NCBI GenBank assembly: GCA_049602155.1
Contig: JBMYRH010000032.1
Location: 1-59,288, forward strand
Direction of reading: 5' to 3'
DNA length: 59,288 nucleotides
Origin: JBMYRH01 sp049602155
Lineage (GTDB): Bacteria > Myxococcota_A > UBA9042 > PHBI01 > JBMYRH01
In this document: positions 40,404 to 49,788 of the stretch, piece by piece
Layout of the letters: each line of letters opens with the position of its first letter
Numbering within the stretch: position 1 is the first letter of the stretch
Program-made: the position numbers and the translations under genes
Notes under the pieces: model-generated
Told to the model about the DNA's origin: nothing
The model's database searches: none
What the model saw: the letters and a program-made list of their open reading frames with translations, nothing else

Positions 40404-43400
40404 CTATTCGCAGCCTGGGATGGGCGCATGCTCACAGGCATTCTTGAGGGGATTACAGCTGTCGAAGGTGCATGAATCGCCGTCCGAGCAGTCCTTCATC
40501 GCCGTGACGCAGGTCGATGACACCGGCGAGCAGATCGCCTCCTGACAGGTCGCGGGCGGCGGGCAGTCTGACTCGGACTGGCACGCCGTGCCGCAGTCGG
40601 CCATGACGTCGTGGACGCAGCCTGAGTCTGGCTGGCAGTGGTCCCAGGTGCAGGGGTTGCCGTCATCACAATCCACCAAGGGGTAGACGCAGCCACCGTC
40701 TTCGCAGAGAGCCTCCGTGCAGCCCCACTCTTGTGGGCAATCGGAGTCTACAGCGCAGGCCGCGCCGCAGCCGAGGATCGGCAGCGACTCGCAGTCACCG
40801 TCTGGCGCGCACCACCCGAGCGTACATAGGTCCTCTGAACCACAAGCCTTGAGCGCGTACGCACAGGTCTCCGACTCGAGGTCGCAGGTGTCCACCGTGC
40901 AGGCGACGCCATCATCACAAAGCGGCGTAGACTGACAGCCCCCCTCTTCGGTGCACTCATCCACCGTGCAAGGATCGCCATCGTCGCAGGGGATCGGGCC
41001 CCCGTTCGCGCAGCCCGTCGTCGGGGAGCAGCTGACGAAGTCACAGGCCCCACCCGGGCAATCCACTGCAGGGTGGTCGCACCCTCCATCGGTGGCGTCA
41101 CAGAGGTCATAGGTGCAGAGGTCACCGTCATCGCAGACCACAGGCGTGAACGCACACCCCGAGGTCTCAGGATCACACGCATCGGTCGTGCATAAGTTCC
41201 CATCCTCGCAAGCGATCGGCGTCTCTTCACACTCGCCTGTCTCAAAGATGCACGCGGCGTCCACGCAGGGCTCGCTCGCCTCGCAGGCGATCGGCGCATA
41301 GAGGCACCCGATCTCTGGGACGCAACTGTCCTCTGTGCAAGGGTTCCCATCGTCGGGGCACAGGACCACCTCGTGAGCGCAGGTCCCGAGCGTCAAGAGG
41401 CAGGCGTCGACGGTGCACTCATCCTCATCGTCACAGGTGTTTAGGGTGTGCGTGCAGAGCGCCGTCTCCGGGTCACATAGATCGATGGTGCACAGGTTGT
41501 TATCGACACAATCATCGTGGCTCTCGCACGTCGGCGCGGGGCAGTCTGCGCTGGTCAGCCAGGTATGCTGACAGCCCTCTGGGGTGCAGCTGTCGAGGGT
41601 GCACGGCTCACCGTCAAAGCAGCTCTCCGGGGGGTGGCTACACTCTCCGGTCTGGGGGAGGCAGACGTCCTGAGTGCAGGGGTCATCATCGGCGCAGAGC
41701 GTCTCCGGTACTTCGTGCGTGCACTGCCCCGTCACGGCGTCGCAGCCATCCTCCGTGCACGGATTGTTGTCGTCGCAGTCGAAGCTCAGGGTGTCGCACA
41801 CCGCCCCGCCATCGGGGCCGTTGGAGCAGAGGTCGATGGTGCACGCATCCTCATCGTCGCAGGCCACCGCTTGCTCGCAGAGCCCGGTCTCGGAGTCACA
41901 CCAGGTCTCGTAGCAGGCGTCGTCCGAGGTGCAGACGGCCGGCGTGTGGTGGCATGACCCGTGGATGAAGTCACACTCATCGAGGGTGCACGGATCCCCG
42001 TCATCACAGCCCATCCAGTCTGTGCTGCACGCCCCCGTCGATGGGTCACAGAAGTTGTTCGTGCAGTCCGAGGTGTCGCTGCAGATCGGCGCAAAGACGC
42101 AGCCCTGACCGACATCGCAATAGTCCCAGGTGCAGACATCCCCGTCGTCGCAAGGCACGTTCATGTGGCTACAGTCACCGGCCGGCTCGCTGCACACATC
42201 ATCGGTGCACGCATTGAAGTCGTCACAGAGCGGCGTCGCGAGGCAGCCCGCCAGGGCGTCACATGCGTAGGTCTCGCACGCCGTGTCCGGGGCACACTCA
42301 ACCGGCGCATAGATGCACAACCCGGTGGCCTCATCACAACTGGGCGAGACGCACGCGTCTTCATAGCTGCAGTCTTTAGGCTCAAAGGTGCAGCCATGGT
42401 CAGGGACACACGCGTCGACGGTGCAAGCCTCCGCATCTTCGCACGTCACCGGCGCATAGAGGCACCCGACGACCAAGTTGCACGTCGCGTCCGTGCACGC
42501 GTTCCCGTCGTCGCAAGGGTTCGTCGGGAAGATGCACTCCCCGGTCTCCGGGTCGCAGAGGTCTAGGGTGCAGGCATCCGCGTCGTCGCAAGGGGCAGGC
42601 AAGGCGCTGCATTCCCCTGTGTCGACGTCACAGAGATCCGTCGTGCACGGGTCACCATCGTCGCACGGGTGCGGATCGAACTCACAGCTGCCGTCGAGGG
42701 GGCTGCAGGTGTCGGTCGTACACGGGTTCCCATCGTTGCACTGGGTCTGCGTGTGCACGCAGCCTGTCTCCGGGTCACACACATCACTCGTGCAGGGGTC
42801 ACCATCATCGCAGGTCGCCCCCTCGAACACGCACCCCACGAGCGGATCGCACCAATCCATGCTGCATGCATTGCCGTCGTCACAGAGCACCTCGCTGTAG
42901 CACCCCGAGTCGATGACACAGACGTCCTTCGTGCACGCGTTGCCGTCGGGCTCACACGCGACCAGCTCGCCAGAGCCGCATTCAAAATTGTTCGCGTCGA
43001 AGATAGTGCAGACGTCCTCCGTGCAGGGATCGTCGTCCGCGCAGGCTCCGCTGTAGACGCAGCCCCCGGTCACGTCATCGCAGGCGTCCACGGTGCACGG
43101 GTTTTGATCGTCGCAAGACTTCGGCACAAAGGAGCAGACGCCGGAGGCCGAGCTGCACGCATCGACCGTGCACGGGTCACCGTCATCGCAGGTCGACCCG
43201 CTCACGTAGCACCCTTCAGCGGCGCCGCAGGACTGGATGGTGCACGCGTCATCATCCTCGCAGATGACGGGGTCATGCTGGCAGCCCGTCAGCTCACTGC
43301 AGCTGTCGTCAGTGCAGAGATCGCCATCGTCACAGGAGGTCGCCGTGACCACACATCCACCGGCTGCAGGGTCACAGAAGGCATCGGTGCACAGGAACCC

Positions 43401-43997
43401 GTCCTCACAGTCCAAGGGGGTGTTCACGCAGGCCCCCGAGACCATCGAGCACGCATCGGTCGTGCACGGGTTCCCATCATCGCAATCTACCGGGGGGTAC
43501 GCACACTCACAGTCGATCGTCAGCATATCGACCGTGCAGGGGTCATCGTCCGAGCAGACCACCGCGCAGGGGGGCTCCGGCTCGTCGACGTCGACCTCCT
43601 GAGCCACATCCTCCGAGGGCGTATCCGCCTCCTCAACATCCCCTGCGACGCTGTCTCCGATGTCCGCCTCCGCGAGGTCCGCTGCGTCCCCTTCGGTCAC
43701 GTCCGTCAGCACACCGCTGTCGGTGGGCGTCACGATATCGGCCCTTGGGGGCGACGCGTCAGGCGCAGTCGGGCCCGCATCCAAGGCCGCGGCGTCTTGA
43801 CCCTCGACGGTGTCGCTCAGCAGCGCGGCGTCGGCCAGGTCCGCAGGGGATGGCGTCCCGGTGGCGTCGCTCATCACGGCGCTGCCCTCCATCACGTCCA
43901 ACGGATCGGCGTCATCGGTCCCGGGGCCGTCATCACCGCAAGCACAGAGCAACGCTGCGATGCTGAACAGGAGCATTCGTTTAATCATGACGCGCAT
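40404..43997 (-). CDS. Giant lipoprotein with about 41 CDDGDPCT-type repeats
   Basis: A 1197-aa predicted lipoprotein with lipobox ALLCAC (Cys near residue 20). Residues 21-150 are an acidic Asp/Ala/Val-rich spacer. From there to the C-terminus I count 41 tandem units of about 25 aa with the consensus CDDGDPCTxDxCDPxTGxCxxxP, each with about four Cys and an Asp/Asn-rich loop that looks metal-binding. There is no separate C-terminal domain. The start has GGAG 7 nt upstream. Repeats of this kind are abundant in myxobacterial and bradymonad secreted proteins; their function is not established. A stiff disulfide-bonded, perhaps calcium-binding rod on the outer surface is an inference. It is divergent from the TSP3 lipoprotein at 44057. 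Confidence 0.85.
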   Translation of the reverse strand: MRVMIKRMLLFSIAALLCACGDDGPGTDDADPLDVMEGSAVMSDATGTPSPADLADAALLSDTVEGQDAAALDAGPTAPDASPPRADIVTPTDSGVLTDVTEGDAADLAEADIGDSVAGDVEEADTPSEDVAQEVDVDEPEPPCAVVCSDDDPCTVDMLTIDCECAYPPVDCDDGNPCTTDACSMVSGACVNTPLDCEDGFLCTDAFCDPAAGGCVVTATSCDDGDLCTDDSCSELTGCQHDPVICEDDDACTIQSCGAAEGCYVSGSTCDDGDPCTVDACSSASGVCSFVPKSCDDQNPCTVDACDDVTGGCVYSGACADDDPCTEDVCTIFDANNFECGSGELVACEPDGNACTKDVCVIDSGCYSEVLCDDGNACSMDWCDPLVGCVFEGATCDDGDPCTSDVCDPETGCVHTQTQCNDGNPCTTDTCSPLDGSCEFDPHPCDDGDPCTTDLCDVDTGECSALPAPCDDADACTLDLCDPETGECIFPTNPCDDGNACTDATCNLVVGCLYAPVTCEDAEACTVDACVPDHGCTFEPKDCSYEDACVSPSCDEATGLCIYAPVECAPDTACETYACDALAGCLATPLCDDFNACTDDVCSEPAGDCSHMNVPCDDGDVCTWDYCDVGQGCVFAPICSDTSDCTNNFCDPSTGACSTDWMGCDDGDPCTLDECDFIHGSCHHTPAVCTSDDACYETWCDSETGLCEQAVACDDEDACTIDLCSNGPDGGAVCDTLSFDCDDNNPCTEDGCDAVTGQCTHEVPETLCADDDPCTQDVCLPQTGECSHPPESCFDGEPCTLDSCTPEGCQHTWLTSADCPAPTCESHDDCVDNNLCTIDLCDPETALCTHTLNTCDDEDECTVDACLLTLGTCAHEVVLCPDDGNPCTEDSCVPEIGCLYAPIACEASEPCVDAACIFETGECEETPIACEDGNLCTTDACDPETSGCAFTPVVCDDGDLCTYDLCDATDGGCDHPAVDCPGGACDFVSCSPTTGCANGGPIPCDDGDPCTVDECTEEGGCQSTPLCDDGVACTVDTCDLESETCAYALKACGSEDLCTLGWCAPDGDCESLPILGCGAACAVDSDCPQEWGCTEALCEDGGCVYPLVDCDDGNPCTWDHCQPDSGCVHDVMADCGTACQSESDCPPPATCQEAICSPVSSTCVTAMKDCSDGDSCTFDSCNPLKNACEHAPIPGCE

Positions 43998-44056
43998 GGC
44001 ACCTCTCCATCACCTTGAGTATGCTGATTGGAGGACCAAAGAACCAGGACAGCGCC

Positions 44057-45622
44057 ATGGCCCCCCGTCACCCCATCTCCGCCACGCAGCCGACGACGCG
44101 ACGACTGAGCGCGGTGGCGATGTGCCTCCTCCTTCTCACCGCATGCAGCACCACCGATGGGACCGGAGACGGGGTCGCGGACGCCCAGAGCGTCGGCCCA
44201 CAGACCGAGTGGCCCGACACCTCGACCGAGGTCGGGACGCAAGAGGCTGACGTGGAGGCGGTCGAGGCGGACACCGCGGTGTCCGCAGCGGACGTGGTGG
44301 CCCCAGAGGCGGATGTCGCTCCCCCTGAGGGCGATGTAGAGCGCCCCGAAGCGGATGTCACAGCGCCAGGGGCCGACACCGCAGACGAATCTGACACCTC
44401 GGATAACGCGGACATCATGCCCCCCGAGGACGACACGACCGAGGCGCCTGACGCCGCGACACCAGAGGCCGACGCTGACGTCGCGACGCCAGAGGACGAC
44501 ACGGGCGAGGTGCCTGACGCGACCACGCCGGAGAGCGACGCCGACCAGGCTGATGACGCGGTATCGGAGGGTGACACCGCCGAGGGGTCAGACGCAGCCG
44601 ATGAAGAGGTCACGGTCCCAGACATGACGGACACGGACACCGACACGGTCCCAGACAGCGAAGACAACTGCCCGGAGACCGCTAACCTCGACCAGGCTGA
44701 TGGCGACGAAGACAACGTCGGCGACCTGTGTGACAACTGCCCAGAGACGCAGAATGACGCGCAGGACGACACGGATGGCGACGGCTATGGCGACGCCTGT
44801 GACAACTGCCCAGAGGTCGCGAACCTCGGCCAGGCTGACGCTGACCAAGACGGCGTAGGTGACGCCTGTGACGACACCTTCGACGGTCAGGTGAACAACG
44901 CGGGCTGCGCGGACGGCACGCGCGAGGGCTTCATCATCGGTAGCGCTTATGGCCTCATCGCCGGCTGCGCGGGGGGCTGGGATGTCCCGGGCATTCACCA
45001 CTCCGTAGGCGCCTGCGGGAACACGTCGGGCAACGACTCAGACAACCCGAACGGGGTCGGCTGTAACGTCGCCGACCTGTGCGCCGAAGGCTGGCATGTC
45101 TGCCTCGGCAAAAGCGACGTCCAGGCCCACAACCCAGACGGCTGTGAGGGCATCATGGACGGCGCCAAGGGCGGCCAGTTCTTCCTGGCGAGGACCTCGT
45201 CCACCGGGGCGTTCAACTGCGCACCGGACACCATCGGCTCGCCAGACAGCGTCAACGACCTCTTCGGCTGCGGGGACCTTGGGTGCCCGGCGACGGAGTC
45301 CACCTGTGCGCCACTGCAGCTCGGGAGCCACGACAAGTGCAAGGCGCTGAACTACAAGCCGACGGCGAGCTGCGAGTGCCAGTTTGCGGGTGAGCTCCCG
45401 ACCGACGACCCCAAGTACGCCGAGGGGGACATGGAGACCGTCGTCTGCCAACCCAACAGCGGCGGATGCGGCTGGTGTAAGCCGCTCGATTACTGGGCCT
45501 ACAAGCTCGGTGAAGAGCTCCCTGCGACATGGGACTGTGGGACAAACACGACCGCCGAAGCGGACAACGTGGTGAAGACCGGGCCGGAGCTCGGTGGTGT
45601 GCTTTGTTGTAAAGATCTCTAG
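44057..45622 (+). CDS. Lipoprotein with acidic linker and thrombospondin type-3 repeats
   Basis: A 521-aa predicted lipoprotein with lipobox LLLTAC (Cys near residue 30). Residues 35-205 are a low-complexity acidic linker of PEADV/PEDDT units. Residues about 208-280 are three TSP3-type calcium-binding repeats (DNCPETANLDQADGDEDNVG, then DTDGDGYGDACDNCPEV and DADQDGVGDACDD). Residues about 285-521 are a compact Cys-rich domain (about 18 Cys) with CAEGWHVCLGKSDVQAHNPD and a closing GVLCCKDL; I do not recognise it. ATG 44057 is chosen over the TTG at 44015 because a TATGCT at 44020-44025 looks like the -10 box and AGGA precedes the ATG. Divergent from the 41-repeat lipoprotein. Confidence 0.8.
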   Translation: MAPRHPISATQPTTRRLSAVAMCLLLLTACSTTDGTGDGVADAQSVGPQTEWPDTSTEVGTQEADVEAVEADTAVSAADVVAPEADVAPPEGDVERPEADVTAPGADTADESDTSDNADIMPPEDDTTEAPDAATPEADADVATPEDDTGEVPDATTPESDADQADDAVSEGDTAEGSDAADEEVTVPDMTDTDTDTVPDSEDNCPETANLDQADGDEDNVGDLCDNCPETQNDAQDDTDGDGYGDACDNCPEVANLGQADADQDGVGDACDDTFDGQVNNAGCADGTREGFIIGSAYGLIAGCAGGWDVPGIHHSVGACGNTSGNDSDNPNGVGCNVADLCAEGWHVCLGKSDVQAHNPDGCEGIMDGAKGGQFFLARTSSTGAFNCAPDTIGSPDSVNDLFGCGDLGCPATESTCAPLQLGSHDKCKALNYKPTASCECQFAGELPTDDPKYAEGDMETVVCQPNSGGCGWCKPLDYWAYKLGEELPATWDCGTNTTAEADNVVKTGPELGGVLCCKDL

Positions 45623-45714
45623 GGATTACGCCGCTCATTTGATCCCACTCGTGGAGGGTGCTACAACCCCTTAACAGCCCCCGACGACACCCGTCCGCCT
45701 GACGGAGGAATCTC

Positions 45715-47646
45715 ATGATGCGACGCCTGCTCGCTCCTTCCATGGCCGCGATGGTGGCCTTGTCTTTGATCGTGACCGCGCAACCGGTCCTGGCTTGTGG
45801 TGGGTTCTTTTGTGACGCCGTCACGCTCTCACCGATCTACCAGGCAGGCGAGCGCATCCTGTTTAGCAGGGATGACACGACGGTCACGATGCACATCGAG
45901 ATCGTGTACCAGGGGGACCCGACGGCATTCGGCTGGATCCTGCCCTTGGCGGAGATCCCGACCGGCCAAGATGGCGAACAGCTCCCGCTCGAGGAGCTCC
46001 TCCAGCTCTCCAGCCAGGACCTCTTCGACACGCTCCAGAATGCCACCGACCCGACCTTCGCGCGGAACCTCTCCTTCGAGAGCTCCCAGGAGTGCCAGGA
46101 TCGTAGAGACGACCAAGATGGCGATATGATGGCTGGGGGCGTCCCAACAATGGACTTCGCCTCGTCGGAAGGCGGGGACCGGGAGCCGTCGGTCACCGTG
46201 CTGCAAGAGGCCGCCGTGGGTCCTTACGACGCGCAGCTCATCGAGGCTGACAGCGGCGATAAGCTCTTTGAGTGGCTCAACGAGCAGGGCTACTTCCAGG
46301 ACCCCAAGAGCCTCCCGCTTTTGGAGGAGTACGTCGAGAAGGGCTTCAAGTTCCTCGGCATCAAGCTCCAGAATGGCCAGGACTCGGGCGACATCAAGCC
46401 CATCGCGCTGACGATGAGCGAGCAGGCGCCGTGCGTCCCGCTCAAGCTCACGTCCATCGCCGCGACCCCTGAGATGCCCATCCTCGTGTGGGTCCTCGGC
46501 GAGGGGCGCGCCGTCCCTAAGAACTTCATCCACGCCGTCGTCAATGAGCAAGCGCTCACCTACCCTGGTGCTCAGAACTACGTCGACGTCGTCACCGCCG
46601 CGGTCGACACCGTCGAGGGCCGCGCATGGGTCACTGAGTATGCGCAGTCCACCACTGGCGAGGCGGGCAGCTTCGCAGGCGCCTTCCTAGACCCCCGCGC
46701 CGAGGACTTCAGCTCGGTCAACGCCGCCGAGAGCGTCAGCGGCGTGCTCAACGCTATGAGTAACATCGGCTACCGCTGGAGCAACCCCGACGTCGAGGAC
46801 GTGCTGCGCAACGTCTTGACCAAGCCCGAGGGCCTGACCGGCTACCCCAACGGCAACTGCTACTGGAACGGCGGTGGCAACCAAATCTGTGACCCAGACG
46901 AGAGCCACATCACCACCGACGACGAGTTCTACGGTGCCCTGGACTACTGGGCTCAGCAGCTCGAGGTCGCCGAGCACTGGAACACCACCATCGACCTCGC
47001 GATGCTCAAGACGAGCCTCTACGAGGACGTCATTCAGGTCCGTGAGCGCATCCAGGCCCTCTTCGACAAAGACGGCGTGACGCTGACCCGGTTCTTCACG
47101 ACGCTCGACGCCGACGAGATGACCCGTGACCCCATCTTTAGCTTCAACCCAGACCTCCCCGACGTGGTGCTCGACCGCACCGCCGAGCTCACCGTGTGGA
47201 GCGATCCAGAGTGCGAGCCCTGGGGAATCATGCAGTACCCCGACGGCAGCCAGTACACCTTCGACTGCAACGAGTTTAACTGCTTCGGGGGCACCATCGG
47301 CCCCGTCCCGGATGCGCCGGCGCTCAAGTGGGCTCAGATCCTTGAAGAGACCGGGCTCCCCCGCGTCTTTGACCCGGCACAGGCGGCCCAGGTCGATGAG
47401 GTCTTGGACCAGACCGTCGCCGGTGGCCCGACCCTGCCAGAGCAATTCGTCCTTGAGGAGATCGCCACCACCGAGGAGGTCGAGGAGAGCTGGCCTAACC
47501 CTCCTGTCGATCACCCCGAGAACCCCGAGTACGTCGAGAGCGGCTGTGAGGCCACCGGGTCATCCACAAGCTGGCTCCCAGCGTTGCTCTTCGGGCTGCT
47601 CTGCGTCGCGCTGCGACGCCGACGCGACGCCACCACGACCGCCTAA
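45715..47646 (+). CDS. DUF2330 surface protein with MYXO-CTERM-like anchor, copy A
   Basis: A 643-aa exported protein. The signal peptide ends at QPVLACGGFFCD; the mature ACGGFFCDAVTLSPIYQAGERI start is the DUF2330 hallmark (cut here to GGFFCDAVTLSP). The domain continues with FGWILPLAEIPTG and later VWVLGEGRAVPKNFIHAVV. The C-terminus has a Cys in ESGCEATG, a hydrophobic helix and RRRR, the MYXO-CTERM-like sorting pattern for surface anchoring. GGAGGA lies 5 nt before the ATG. It is the first of three tandem copies; from residue 83 on it is nearly identical to copy B. Its signal peptide differs from those of B and C. Function of DUF2330 is unknown. Confidence 0.85.
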   Translation: MMRRLLAPSMAAMVALSLIVTAQPVLACGGFFCDAVTLSPIYQAGERILFSRDDTTVTMHIEIVYQGDPTAFGWILPLAEIPTGQDGEQLPLEELLQLSSQDLFDTLQNATDPTFARNLSFESSQECQDRRDDQDGDMMAGGVPTMDFASSEGGDREPSVTVLQEAAVGPYDAQLIEADSGDKLFEWLNEQGYFQDPKSLPLLEEYVEKGFKFLGIKLQNGQDSGDIKPIALTMSEQAPCVPLKLTSIAATPEMPILVWVLGEGRAVPKNFIHAVVNEQALTYPGAQNYVDVVTAAVDTVEGRAWVTEYAQSTTGEAGSFAGAFLDPRAEDFSSVNAAESVSGVLNAMSNIGYRWSNPDVEDVLRNVLTKPEGLTGYPNGNCYWNGGGNQICDPDESHITTDDEFYGALDYWAQQLEVAEHWNTTIDLAMLKTSLYEDVIQVRERIQALFDKDGVTLTRFFTTLDADEMTRDPIFSFNPDLPDVVLDRTAELTVWSDPECEPWGIMQYPDGSQYTFDCNEFNCFGGTIGPVPDAPALKWAQILEETGLPRVFDPAQAAQVDEVLDQTVAGGPTLPEQFVLEEIATTEEVEESWPNPPVDHPENPEYVESGCEATGSSTSWLPALLFGLLCVALRRRRDATTTA

Positions 47647-47778
47647 CCCTGCCCCTGAATTCATGACATCCCGCGCTGAGGTGAGCGCCATTGCGCCCCC
47701 TCAGCACCCTGCCCTGCCCTTTGAAGAGAGGACCCCATGTTGCGAAGAATCCTGACCCCTATCTTGGCCTTGAGCCTG
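45961..47778 (+). repeat. 1.8-kb near-identical tandem repeat, unit 1
   Basis: This 1818-bp stretch recurs at 47971-49788 (offset 2010 bp). I see only two differences: G/A at 46027/48037 (Asp to Asn) and T/G at 47505/49515 (silent, Pro). It covers most of DUF2330 copy A, its downstream spacer and the first 42 bp of copy B. Upstream of 45961 the two genes differ by scattered substitutions. Confidence 0.9.
47675..47705 (+). other. Spacer hairpin between DUF2330 copies A and B
   Basis: GCTGAGG (47675-47681) pairs with CCTCAGC (47699-47705); inside, GCGC/GCGC with a CATT loop can form a second stem. There is no T-run, so this is not a clear terminator. It recurs unchanged at 49685-49715. It might slow read-through or protect mRNA between the three co-directional genes. 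Confidence 0.4.
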
Positions 47779-49656
47779 CTCCTGACCACCAACCCGGTGC
47801 TCGCCTGTGGCGGGTTCTTCTGTGACGCGGTCACGCTCTCGCCGATCTACCAGGCAGGCGAGCGCATCCTGTTTAGTCGGGACGACACGACCGTCACGAT
47901 GCACATCGAGATCGTCTACCAAGGGGATCCGACGGCATTCGGCTGGATCTTGCCCTTGGCAGAGATCCCAACCGGCCAAGATGGCGAACAGCTCCCGCTC
48001 GAGGAGCTCCTCCAGCTCTCCAGCCAGGACCTCTTCAACACGCTCCAGAATGCCACCGACCCGACCTTCGCGCGGAACCTCTCCTTCGAGAGCTCCCAGG
48101 AGTGCCAGGATCGTAGAGACGACCAAGATGGCGATATGATGGCTGGGGGCGTCCCAACAATGGACTTCGCCTCGTCGGAAGGCGGGGACCGGGAGCCGTC
48201 GGTCACCGTGCTGCAAGAGGCCGCCGTGGGTCCTTACGACGCGCAGCTCATCGAGGCTGACAGCGGCGATAAGCTCTTTGAGTGGCTCAACGAGCAGGGC
48301 TACTTCCAGGACCCCAAGAGCCTCCCGCTTTTGGAGGAGTACGTCGAGAAGGGCTTCAAGTTCCTCGGCATCAAGCTCCAGAATGGCCAGGACTCGGGCG
48401 ACATCAAGCCCATCGCGCTGACGATGAGCGAGCAGGCGCCGTGCGTCCCGCTCAAGCTCACGTCCATCGCCGCGACCCCTGAGATGCCCATCCTCGTGTG
48501 GGTCCTCGGCGAGGGGCGCGCCGTCCCTAAGAACTTCATCCACGCCGTCGTCAATGAGCAAGCGCTCACCTACCCTGGTGCTCAGAACTACGTCGACGTC
48601 GTCACCGCCGCGGTCGACACCGTCGAGGGCCGCGCATGGGTCACTGAGTATGCGCAGTCCACCACTGGCGAGGCGGGCAGCTTCGCAGGCGCCTTCCTAG
48701 ACCCCCGCGCCGAGGACTTCAGCTCGGTCAACGCCGCCGAGAGCGTCAGCGGCGTGCTCAACGCTATGAGTAACATCGGCTACCGCTGGAGCAACCCCGA
48801 CGTCGAGGACGTGCTGCGCAACGTCTTGACCAAGCCCGAGGGCCTGACCGGCTACCCCAACGGCAACTGCTACTGGAACGGCGGTGGCAACCAAATCTGT
48901 GACCCAGACGAGAGCCACATCACCACCGACGACGAGTTCTACGGTGCCCTGGACTACTGGGCTCAGCAGCTCGAGGTCGCCGAGCACTGGAACACCACCA
49001 TCGACCTCGCGATGCTCAAGACGAGCCTCTACGAGGACGTCATTCAGGTCCGTGAGCGCATCCAGGCCCTCTTCGACAAAGACGGCGTGACGCTGACCCG
49101 GTTCTTCACGACGCTCGACGCCGACGAGATGACCCGTGACCCCATCTTTAGCTTCAACCCAGACCTCCCCGACGTGGTGCTCGACCGCACCGCCGAGCTC
49201 ACCGTGTGGAGCGATCCAGAGTGCGAGCCCTGGGGAATCATGCAGTACCCCGACGGCAGCCAGTACACCTTCGACTGCAACGAGTTTAACTGCTTCGGGG
49301 GCACCATCGGCCCCGTCCCGGATGCGCCGGCGCTCAAGTGGGCTCAGATCCTTGAAGAGACCGGGCTCCCCCGCGTCTTTGACCCGGCACAGGCGGCCCA
49401 GGTCGATGAGGTCTTGGACCAGACCGTCGCCGGTGGCCCGACCCTGCCAGAGCAATTCGTCCTTGAGGAGATCGCCACCACCGAGGAGGTCGAGGAGAGC
49501 TGGCCTAACCCTCCGGTCGATCACCCCGAGAACCCCGAGTACGTCGAGAGCGGCTGTGAGGCCACCGGGTCATCCACAAGCTGGCTCCCAGCGTTGCTCT
49601 TCGGGCTGCTCTGCGTCGCGCTGCGACGCCGACGCGACGCCACCACGACCGCCTAA
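47737..49656 (+). CDS. DUF2330 surface protein with MYXO-CTERM-like anchor, copy B
   Basis: A 639-aa paralogue. Its first 14 codons (MLRRILTPILALSL) and 90-bp upstream spacer match copy C exactly, while from codon 79 it matches copy A with two base changes, so it is a mosaic. The signal peptide ends at NPVLACGG. The rest has the same DUF2330 domain, the conserved PKNFIHAVV and TRFFTTLDADEMTRDPIFSF segments, and the same Cys, helix and RRRR C-terminus as A. AGAGG precedes the ATG by 5 nt. The arrangement fits an unequal crossover between genes A and C, or gene conversion. Confidence 0.85.
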   Translation: MLRRILTPILALSLLLTTNPVLACGGFFCDAVTLSPIYQAGERILFSRDDTTVTMHIEIVYQGDPTAFGWILPLAEIPTGQDGEQLPLEELLQLSSQDLFNTLQNATDPTFARNLSFESSQECQDRRDDQDGDMMAGGVPTMDFASSEGGDREPSVTVLQEAAVGPYDAQLIEADSGDKLFEWLNEQGYFQDPKSLPLLEEYVEKGFKFLGIKLQNGQDSGDIKPIALTMSEQAPCVPLKLTSIAATPEMPILVWVLGEGRAVPKNFIHAVVNEQALTYPGAQNYVDVVTAAVDTVEGRAWVTEYAQSTTGEAGSFAGAFLDPRAEDFSSVNAAESVSGVLNAMSNIGYRWSNPDVEDVLRNVLTKPEGLTGYPNGNCYWNGGGNQICDPDESHITTDDEFYGALDYWAQQLEVAEHWNTTIDLAMLKTSLYEDVIQVRERIQALFDKDGVTLTRFFTTLDADEMTRDPIFSFNPDLPDVVLDRTAELTVWSDPECEPWGIMQYPDGSQYTFDCNEFNCFGGTIGPVPDAPALKWAQILEETGLPRVFDPAQAAQVDEVLDQTVAGGPTLPEQFVLEEIATTEEVEESWPNPPVDHPENPEYVESGCEATGSSTSWLPALLFGLLCVALRRRRDATTTA

Positions 49657-49788
49657 CCCTGCCCCTGAATTCATGACATCCCGCGCTGAGGTGAGCGCCA
49701 TTGCGCCCCCTCAGCACCCTGCCCTGCCCTTTGAAGAGAGGACCCCATGTTGCGAAGAATCCTGACCCCTATCTTGGCCTTGAGCCTG
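47971..49788 (+). repeat. 1.8-kb near-identical tandem repeat, unit 2
   Basis: Second unit of the 2010-bp-offset repeat described at 45961-47778. It covers most of copy B, its downstream spacer and the first 42 bp of copy C. Such long direct repeats can recombine, so copy number may vary between isolates. Confidence 0.9.
49685..49715 (+). other. Spacer hairpin between DUF2330 copies B and C
   Basis: Same sequence and fold as the hairpin at 47675-47705, carried by the second repeat unit. Confidence 0.4.

Noticed and set aside
42669..44018. 449-codon plus-strand frame opposite the 41-repeat lipoprotein
   Set aside because: It mirrors the CDDGDPCT repeat on the other strand and reads as low-complexity V/A/R/H sequence; not a gene.
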